Positions 57,911-64,000 of a stretch of DNA of 64,000 nt are shown here, piece after piece. The position numbers and the translations under genes were made by a program. Numbering within the stretch: position 1 is the first letter of the stretch; each line of letters opens with the position of its first letter. The notes beneath the pieces were generated by a model. That model ran no database searches. It saw only the letters and a program-made list of their open reading frames with translations, and was not told the origin of the DNA. The stretch covers positions 3,284,501-3,348,500 of the forward strand of contig NZ_CP012099.1 of assembly GCF_001182785.1 (NCBI RefSeq), given 5' to 3'. Origin of the DNA: Bacillus thuringiensis (lineage in GTDB: Bacteria > Bacillota > Bacilli > Bacillales > Bacillaceae_G).

Positions 57911-59034
57911 TTCGAAAATGGATATGGATTGTAATTTGTTGTGTATATATAATTGGTTGTAGTCAGAGAATTCCTCTTGAGAAGGTTTCATTAATCCTGT
58001 TAATTGGCTTGGATAGAACCCCTAATGGAGATATAAAAGTGGGAACAAGCATACCACTCTTTCATCATAAACAGCAAAAAAGTACTATAGAACATTGGAC
58101 ACAAGCATCAACTGTATATACTGGATTCAGTAAGATAGACACAAAGTTAACGGGCTTTATGACAGCTTCCAAAGCTGAAATCATTTTAATTGGGAAAAAA
58201 TTAGCGCAAGAAGCAAATTGGTTGCAGGAGCTTGATTCTTCTTACCGTGATCCTTACGCTACCATTAATGCTAAAGTAGTACTTGTAGATGGACCTGCAG
58301 AAGAAATTTTTAAAATTCATAAGCCTAGTAAACCATCACTTTCATCTTATATAAATGGTGTAATTGAATCGTCAATTCAAAATAACCAATCCGTCTCTTC
58401 TACAATTCAACAATTAATGAGAGAACAAAATGAAGAAGGAATGACGCAAGCTGTTCCAATTATCAAAAAAACAAAGAATGAAATCGACACAGTAGGAATT
58501 GCATTTTTAAATCGAAAAGGGAAATATTTAACTCATATCCCTAAAAAAGATGTTAAATTTTTCAATCTTATAAATAAGCAAAAAAGTAGCGGGCGAATGA
58601 TACTACACCTTGCGCTTCCTCCTAAAAAGTCCAACAAAAAAACAAACACTTCTATCTTCGTACAGAACGCGACAAGGAAGGTAGTTGTTAATTTTCAAAA
58701 CGGAAAGTTTGTATTTAATCTCGATATATATGCTAATGTAGCTTTAATAGAAAAAACCAATGCGAATTTAATTAAGGGGCACTATGATAATAAAAAAAAT
58801 ATAAATAATTTAAAAAGGGCTATTCAAAAAGAAATTAATAATAATTTACAAAATATGTTGTATGAAATACAGCAGAATAAAATTGATCCAATCGGATTAT
58901 CCCTATATGCTAGAGCATTTCAATATAAAGAGTGGAAAAAAGTAAAAGGTGATTGGTTGCAAGCGTTAGCAGAGGCTAAAATAAATGTAAAGACGCACGT
59001 CAAAATAAAAGATACTGGGACCATTAGAAATTAG
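57907..59034 (+). CDS. Spore germinant receptor C subunit lipoprotein (GerC family)
   Basis: A 375-residue lipoprotein: the signal peptide ends with the lipobox IIGC (Cys at residue 18), followed by the typical SLILLIGLDRTPNGDIKVG strand and, near the end, the GerAC C-terminal domain with KEINNNLQNMLYEIQQNKIDPIGLSLYARAF. It completes the receptor on the outer face of the spore inner membrane. It starts with TTG behind TAGGAGGAAA, overlapping the B-subunit stop by 4 bp. No fourth (D) subunit is seen after it. Confidence 0.9.
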   Translation: MIRKWIWIVICCVYIIGCSQRIPLEKVSLILLIGLDRTPNGDIKVGTSIPLFHHKQQKSTIEHWTQASTVYTGFSKIDTKLTGFMTASKAEIILIGKKLAQEANWLQELDSSYRDPYATINAKVVLVDGPAEEIFKIHKPSKPSLSSYINGVIESSIQNNQSVSSTIQQLMREQNEEGMTQAVPIIKKTKNEIDTVGIAFLNRKGKYLTHIPKKDVKFFNLINKQKSSGRMILHLALPPKKSNKKTNTSIFVQNATRKVVVNFQNGKFVFNLDIYANVALIEKTNANLIKGHYDNKKNINNLKRAIQKEINNNLQNMLYEIQQNKIDPIGLSLYARAFQYKEWKKVKGDWLQALAEAKINVKTHVKIKDTGTIRN

Positions 59035-59905
59035 ACTGGGATTTAATAGCATTACTCAGTAGTATTTTTTCTCTTAAATAATTATTATGTAAAAAATGCT
59101 AACGTAAAAAATCTTTCCGTTCTTTTAAAAGAGAAATAATTCAACTACGTTAATCAAACACCAGTTTCTAATTTAATGAGCTGAAGAAATTATAACTCTG
59201 TTGTAGTAGATATGCCCGATTCCATTCCGATTGTAATCCATGAAATAGCGTCAAAGCCTAAATTAAGGAATTTAGGCTTTTTGAGTTCGCAAGAATATCT
59301 TGGTTTTAGTTCTATGTACCTTACTACAATAATTACAGGGTCTTTGTTTATTTTATTTGCTTTTAGATAATACACACCCAATTTCAGTTAAAATTGTTTA
59401 AATGTTAATTAATTTTTAAAATGATATATCTATAAGCTCTTTTAGCAAATATAATATAATATTATACATATATAACCAACTTGGGGACTATTATTAGTTT
59501 TCTAAATACAGACTTAATTAACACTATACAAATAGTGTTAATTATCTTAATTGAATATTAGTAATAGTAAGTATAAACATTATCAATTTACTATATATTA
59601 CATTTATGTAAAAATAGATGTATGTTAAGCTTATTCAAAATCTTTCCCCTAATAAAGATTTGAAGTAGCATTTCATGATTCTCCTTACTGTTAATATGCC
59701 TTGAAAAAGAACCCTATAGGGTTCTTTTTCTTTTCATTATAACCTCAGTAAGTCCTTATTTAACATGTAAAAAGGACTGCTAATTACTTGCAGCCCTTTT
59801 ACACGTTAATATACACTTGTATTAAATACTTAACACTTTATTGTATTAAGGTGTTTATAAAAACTAAACATGCCATTATCATTTAAATATATAACACTTC
59901 AAAGT
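59035..59905. other. Intergenic region between ger operon and beta-trefoil gene
   Basis: 871 bp with no assignable gene. A hairpin AAGCCTAAATT / AATTTAGGCTT with a T run at 59252-59280, a second AAAAGAACCCTATAGGGTTC-type hairpin at 59703-59729, and the trefoil gene terminator at 59761 are present. A plus-strand frame ending at 59369 (SSMYLTTIITGSLFILFAF) could be a gene remnant but overlaps the first hairpin. Confidence 0.45.
59761..59808 (-). terminator. Terminator of the beta-trefoil gene
   Basis: TGTAAAAAGGACTGC and GCAGCCCTTTTACA arms, about 100 bp past the stop of the leftward trefoil gene. Confidence 0.6.
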
Positions 59906-60454
59906 TTAGAAGTATACAATAACAAATCTTTCCCAGCTTCCAGCTACATAACTAGTAGCTGTTAATTCTCTACCACCATTTGCTGATATATATCTACCAT
60001 TACTTAGTGCTTGTAATACATATATCCTATTGTCTCCACCATTATATAAGATAAACTTTTCCCATGCCCCAATTGATGTACGATCTGCTACTACTCTACC
60101 ATTTGGCTCAAACGAAACATACTTCCCATTACTTTTAGCTTTTAAAGCGTACGTATATAATTCCCCAGTCGGAATTAATTCGAATTTCTCCCATTCATTA
60201 ACTGCATTACGATTTGCTATTACATTTCCAAAAGGCTCAGCGGAAACATATTGTAAATTTGCTGCCTGGATAGCAACTGTCCAACTTCCATTAAATAAAT
60301 TCACGCCTTTTAGTGAACCTGCTTTTGATAGGTTGGCTGCCGATACATCATTCGATGGGGTAATCATCAATATCATTAAAACCATCGACAACACCATTAA
60401 AACTAACTTTTTTGAGATTGCATTACCACTTACACGTGTTATGAACCTTTTCAT
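59906..60454 (-). CDS. Secreted fascin-like beta-trefoil protein
   Basis: A 182-residue exported protein. The signal peptide spans about residues 1-40 (ending NDVSAAN). The mature part is three repeats of about 45 residues with a common core: YVSAEPFGNVIANRNAVNEW, YVSFEPNGRVVADRTSIGAW and YISANGGRELTATSYVAGSW, each followed by E-K/R-F. Three such units make a beta-trefoil of the fascin/ricin-B kind, usually binding carbohydrate or actin-like partners. AGGGAGG fits only the second ATG (MKRFITR). The function is unproven, but its place among secreted host-directed proteins fits an adhesin or lectin. Confidence 0.78.
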   Translation of the reverse strand: MKRFITRVSGNAISKKLVLMVLSMVLMILMITPSNDVSAANLSKAGSLKGVNLFNGSWTVAIQAANLQYVSAEPFGNVIANRNAVNEWEKFELIPTGELYTYALKAKSNGKYVSFEPNGRVVADRTSIGAWEKFILYNGGDNRIYVLQALSNGRYISANGGRELTATSYVAGSWERFVIVYF

Positions 60455-60714
60455 TCCCATTCCTCCCTTAATATACAGAACTCATATACATCATACTAAA
60501 TATGTAAAATATTGTAATATAAAAGTTGATTTATCAACAAATACCTTACTATTCTGTTTCTTTTTTCTCAAATCTATAGCACTTAAACATGTATCAATTC
60601 TCAAGCACATTTTTAAAATTATTTTCTCCTGATAAAAGAATGTAGCAGTTGATAGCAACGAGAGTATATACAAAAGAGAGAATCTTTTCATTTCACTTCT
60701 CTTTAAATAAAAGC

Positions 60715-60745
60715 CAAATAGCCGTTCATAATGAACGACTATTTG
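60715..60745 (-). terminator. Terminator after the mucin-binding repeat protein
   Basis: CAAATAGCCGTTCAT and ATGAACGACTATTTG arms, about 30 bp past the stop. The remaining gap 60455-60714 shows only the trefoil gene promoter region. Confidence 0.65.
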
Positions 60746-60776
60746 CATCTAACTAATAATTAGAATGTTTTTCATG

Positions 60777-63143
60777 TTACTCTATTTTGTTTAATCCCGT
60801 TGAAGTAACTTGATAGGTTCTTTTTTTGCCCATATATTCTTGTTTATTATTCTCAAGATTAATAAGTATAGCGCGTGTTTTTTCTTTTACTGCTTCCCCT
60901 TCTATATGGGTAAACTCAATGTAATCTCCCACTTTTACGGGCACGGTTTGGCTTTCAGCAGTTTGCTGTCTATTTCCCACTATTCCCTTATTGTACAAAA
61001 TACTACCGGTTGAATTCTTTACTGTAATACTTGCATACGTATTATTAAAGTAAGAATGTGGTACGCCCGCTTCTAAATTCACCTGCATTTTCTCTGTTGT
61101 CTTATTATAATCTACTTTTGCGATTTCTCTATCACTATATCCTTTTAATGACCACCCAAAATGATTTCCATCTAAAACCGTTGTTTCTGGCATTTTTTCT
61201 ACTTTCTTCAAGCCTTCTTTTGTAACTTGATATCTTGCTGTTTTTCCAATGGTTTCATTTTTGTTATTTTCAAGGTTAATTAAAATTGCTCGCGTTTTTT
61301 CCTTTGTTGCTTCTCCTTCTATATGGGTAAATTCAATGTAATCCCCTACCTTGACGGGCACAGTTTGGCTTTCAGCATTTTGTTGTTTATTTCCCACGAT
61401 CTCCTTATTGTACAGAACGTTACCAGAAGAATTCTGGACCTTAATACTCGCATACGTACTAGCAAAATAGGAATGTGGTACACCTGCTTCTAGTTTTACC
61501 TTCATCTCTTCTACCGTTTTATCATAATCTACTTTTGCAATTTCTCTATCACTATATCCTTTTAATGACCATGCAAACTTGTTTCCTTCTAAAATTGTTG
61601 CTTCTGGCATTTTTTCTACTTTCTTCAGGCCTTCCTTTGTAACTTCGTATATGGCTTTTTTTCCAAAGCTCTCTTGTTTACTATTATCTACATTTGTAAG
61701 AGTAGCTCTATGTACACCTTCTAGATGTGTTAACTCTATATAATCGCCTACTTTGACTGGAACTTTTTGCGATTCAGCATTTTGCTGCTTGTTTCCATAA
61801 ATCTCTTTGTTATAGACCACTTTACCTGATGTGTTTTGCACTTTAATACTTGCATATGTACTATCAAAGTAGTCATGTGGTACACCTGCTTTTAGATCAA
61901 TTTGCATTTCTTCTGTTGATTTATTTAAATTTACTTTCGCAAATTCAAAATCTCCAATCCCTTTCAGCGACCATGCAAATTCATTACCTTCAAAAATGTT
62001 TGGAGACTCATTTTTGATTTGTACCTTTTTCTCAACAGTTTGATCAAATATATCCGTTAATACAATCTTTGCATAAGCATTTGTTGGTAATGATATAGAT
62101 TGACTGATTACATTTTGATAGGATTTAATATCATTAATTACGTTAATAGGTTGGCCCGTCATATTTTCATTGTTATAAATTTCAATTTTCCCCTTAAATT
62201 GCGGTGTACTATTTTCTTTTAGTTTCCAAGATACATTTAATTTTTCATTTTCATAATATATAGATTGGATATCAAAATCTAGTTTTCCTATTTCAGGTTG
62301 AGTAGGTTGATTTAGCGTGAATATTTTTCCTGACCCAATAGTAGACTGCGTATTACCTCCTGCTTTGACCCATACATATTCTGAAGTAGATCCTCCATCA
62401 TATTGATAAGTATTATCATGCGTCCCAGAAATACTTTGATTATTCCAAGAACTCCATTGTTTATCAACTAATTTTCGGCTATAACCATTTTTTAGGCGCG
62501 CTTCTCGAACATTCTGTCCACTATCAGCCCAGTCTTCTTGAAACATTCCTAATCCATGATTAAATGCAACATTAGCAACCGGAAAGTCCATAATTGCAAT
62601 TTGATGCCATTTATTCTTTGTTACATCTTTCATCCATTGTCCAAATTTAGTATGACCATTTTCTTGCCATGAACGCATTGTCATTGTGTACCAATTGTAG
62701 TCTTTCCAACCATAAGTTGTTTGAACCTTCATTCCTGTTCCTTCTCCTCCAAAGGGTCCAGCTTGCGAATTCGGAGATAAGTATTCGGCCTTTATTGCTT
62801 CTTTAGAGGAAATTGGATCCCATAAGGCAAAATGTAAAGTACGTTTTCCATTTTCATCAAACCCACTTTGTTGTTGAAAACCAGCATATCCTCCAGCTTC
62901 ACCACCTGCATTCCAGTTGTGTACAGCCCAGTACGTATAAGGTGGAGTCTGAACTGGTGACCAGTCTATACTAATAATATCTGAGGCAGGTATATTTTGG
63001 GGACTCACATAAACTGCTGGAGCAGCTGAATGTGTTGCAGCTTTAGTGTGCGAAATAGACGTTCCAAACATAGAAAACATGCTACATGCTGCGGTCATTA
63101 TAATAACTTTATTAAATCTTTTCTTCGTTTTCTGACTAATCAC
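60777..63143 (-). CDS. Secreted DUF3472 protein with three mucin-binding modules
   Basis: A 788-residue exported protein starting at GTG behind AAAAGGATG. After a signal peptide (ending near SHTKAAT) comes a DUF3472 domain (about 45-260: GGEAGGYAGFQQQSGFDENG, FGGEGTGMKVQ, WYTMTMRSW), then a linker domain, then three tandem modules of about 130 residues (FAWSLKGIGDFEFAKVNL, FAWSLKGYSDREIAKVDY, FGWSLKGYSDREIAKVDY). These match the putative mucin/carbohydrate-binding module of viral and Bacillus enhancins. No peptidase motif is seen. Likely role: binding host mucin or glycans at the gut surface. Confidence 0.8.
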   Translation of the reverse strand: MISQKTKKRFNKVIIMTAACSMFSMFGTSISHTKAATHSAAPAVYVSPQNIPASDIISIDWSPVQTPPYTYWAVHNWNAGGEAGGYAGFQQQSGFDENGKRTLHFALWDPISSKEAIKAEYLSPNSQAGPFGGEGTGMKVQTTYGWKDYNWYTMTMRSWQENGHTKFGQWMKDVTKNKWHQIAIMDFPVANVAFNHGLGMFQEDWADSGQNVREARLKNGYSRKLVDKQWSSWNNQSISGTHDNTYQYDGGSTSEYVWVKAGGNTQSTIGSGKIFTLNQPTQPEIGKLDFDIQSIYYENEKLNVSWKLKENSTPQFKGKIEIYNNENMTGQPINVINDIKSYQNVISQSISLPTNAYAKIVLTDIFDQTVEKKVQIKNESPNIFEGNEFAWSLKGIGDFEFAKVNLNKSTEEMQIDLKAGVPHDYFDSTYASIKVQNTSGKVVYNKEIYGNKQQNAESQKVPVKVGDYIELTHLEGVHRATLTNVDNSKQESFGKKAIYEVTKEGLKKVEKMPEATILEGNKFAWSLKGYSDREIAKVDYDKTVEEMKVKLEAGVPHSYFASTYASIKVQNSSGNVLYNKEIVGNKQQNAESQTVPVKVGDYIEFTHIEGEATKEKTRAILINLENNKNETIGKTARYQVTKEGLKKVEKMPETTVLDGNHFGWSLKGYSDREIAKVDYNKTTEKMQVNLEAGVPHSYFNNTYASITVKNSTGSILYNKGIVGNRQQTAESQTVPVKVGDYIEFTHIEGEAVKEKTRAILINLENNKQEYMGKKRTYQVTSTGLNKIE

Positions 63144-63284
63144 TAATCTACATCCTTTTCTAATTTTTATTATTGAATAATAACTTAGTAGAGAAATCTA
63201 TCAAAATTCAAACAACATCCAGTAAATCTTTAAAATACTGCCCCAATTTTATGTTGTTCTATCTTCACATCTGATTCTTACATG

Positions 63285-64000
63285 TTATTTGATTGTAAGT
63301 GGTTTCCATAAAGATAACGCAAATATCCAATTCGGGTCACCATTTCCTTGATGATTTTGAACCGCTTCATACACTGTCCCTTGATGTTCTACTTTATCGC
63401 CCTTTGTATATGCCTTCTTTGGATCCCATTTTTCATAAGATATATTTTGATCTTTGGTTTTTACCGGAAGAATTTCACTTTGAATTGATGTATTTCCAGC
63501 TGCATCTACAGCCTTCACTGCATATTTATATTCCTTATTAGCTGTTAAGTTTTGATCAATAAATGTCGTTCCTTGTACGGTTTGAATCAATTGTCCATCA
63601 CGTAATACCTGATATTCTTTTACACCTATATTATCTGTAGAAGGATTCCATTTTAGCTCTACACTGTTAGAAGTAAGATTGTTTGCATATAATCCTTGTG
63701 GCTGTGTGGGAGCTTCTGTATCTGGTTTCGGATTAACAATTTGATTTACTTTTTTCAGGCCATCCTTTGTAACTTCATACATTACTTTTTTATCAAGACT
63801 TTCACGTTTATTATTATCTAAATTTATTAATGTTGCCCTCTCTCCGCCTTCTAAATGTGTAAGCTCAATAAAATCGCCGGTCTTTACTGAAACTTTTTGT
63901 GTTCCAGCATTTTGCTGTTTATTCCCATAAAACTCCTTGTTATATACTACTTTACCTGATGTGTTTTGCACTTTAATACTTGCATATGTACTATTAAAGT
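63285..64000 (-). CDS. Enhancin-like (Bel-type) protein, C-terminal part cut by window edge
   Basis: The last 238 codons of a minus-strand gene whose start lies beyond the right edge. The order is: end of a mucin-binding module (STYASIKVQNTSGKVVYNKE), a fibronectin III domain (APTQPQGLYANNLTSNSVEL...), and a CBM5/12 chitin-binding module (YEKWDPKKAYTKGDKVEH to SLWKPLTIK). I recall this tail order for the Bacillus enhancin-like metalloprotease Bel, so an M60-like peptidase domain is expected upstream; that is inference. No clear terminator follows the stop. Confidence 0.7.
   Translation of the reverse strand, partial: FNSTYASIKVQNTSGKVVYNKEFYGNKQQNAGTQKVSVKTGDFIELTHLEGGERATLINLDNNKRESLDKKVMYEVTKDGLKKVNQIVNPKPDTEAPTQPQGLYANNLTSNSVELKWNPSTDNIGVKEYQVLRDGQLIQTVQGTTFIDQNLTANKEYKYAVKAVDAAGNTSIQSEILPVKTKDQNISYEKWDPKKAYTKGDKVEHQGTVYEAVQNHQGNGDPNWIFALSLWKPLTIK

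Noticed and set aside
59190..59381. 63-codon minus-strand frame after gerC
   Set aside because: Overlaps a terminator-like hairpin, has no binding site and no family resemblance.
48000..64000. PlcR boxes before the secreted virulence-type genes
   Set aside because: I searched by eye for TATGNAN4TNCATA upstream of each and found no convincing match; a pattern search would be decisive.

Overview
The window reads as chromosome of a Bacillus cereus-group organism (B. cereus or B. thuringiensis type). Pointers are the AT-rich sequence, strong AGGAGG-type ribosome binding sites, a liquefying alpha-amylase with a CcpA site, an arylamine N-acetyltransferase with the unusual Cys-His-Glu triad, a Rap-Phr pair, a GerA-type germinant receptor, an AA10 chitin monooxygenase, enhancin-like mucin-binding modules, and a 155-bp palindromic repeat flanked by TTTAT that fits the group-specific bcr1 element.

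Layout. 1-13.6 kb is mostly housekeeping and accessory metabolism: a DUF4003 fragment, two DinB-fold proteins, two secreted DUF2690 proteins, a divergent LysR/quinone oxidoreductase pair, a phosphatase, an acetyltransferase next to a MutS2-like ATPase lacking Smr, amylase, NAT and oligoendopeptidase F. 13.6-21.6 kb holds three agmatine deiminase/PAD-family enzymes (two probably cytosolic, one lipoprotein), a lipoprotein amidohydrolase and a MerR regulator, with bestrophin- and PsiE-like membrane proteins between. Three promoters here share a 21-bp dyad placed between -35 and -10 boxes exactly 19 bp apart, the MerR architecture, so I infer one regulon for guanidino-compound turnover. This is the least ordinary system in the window.

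21.8-31.2 kb carries a membrane-anchored serine hydrolase, an MFS/LysR divergent pair, GlpQ-like phosphodiesterase, and a TetR-HelD-unknown operon preceded by two copies of a 30-bp palindrome. At 31.4-34.3 kb a FAD monooxygenase gene is split by a 1,282-bp IS3-family element with a 4-bp target duplication; removing it restores one frame. 34.5-44.7 kb has a probable small gene, an ArsR-oxidoreductase pair, SelO, Rap-Phr, PaiB, GrpB, DUF4260, a BASS transporter with a FAD-linked hydroxyacid oxidase, DUF2871 and a GNAT enzyme.

45-48 kb is a decayed zone: a GNAT fragment, a solitary slightly short pssA, a subtilase fragment and a rhodanese pseudogene with internal stops, among small intact genes. 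48-64 kb is an AT-rich block of secreted, host- or chitin-directed proteins: an unknown exported protein, a PI-PLC-like protein, an LPMO with FnIII and CBM5/12, a DUF3472 protein with three mucin-binding modules, a beta-trefoil protein and a Bel-like C-terminus at the right edge. Among them lie a Fic protein with a degenerate active site and a complete gerABC-type operon.

Start codons were chosen by ribosome binding site spacing and often differ from the longest open frame. No tRNA, rRNA, CRISPR array or clear riboswitch was seen.
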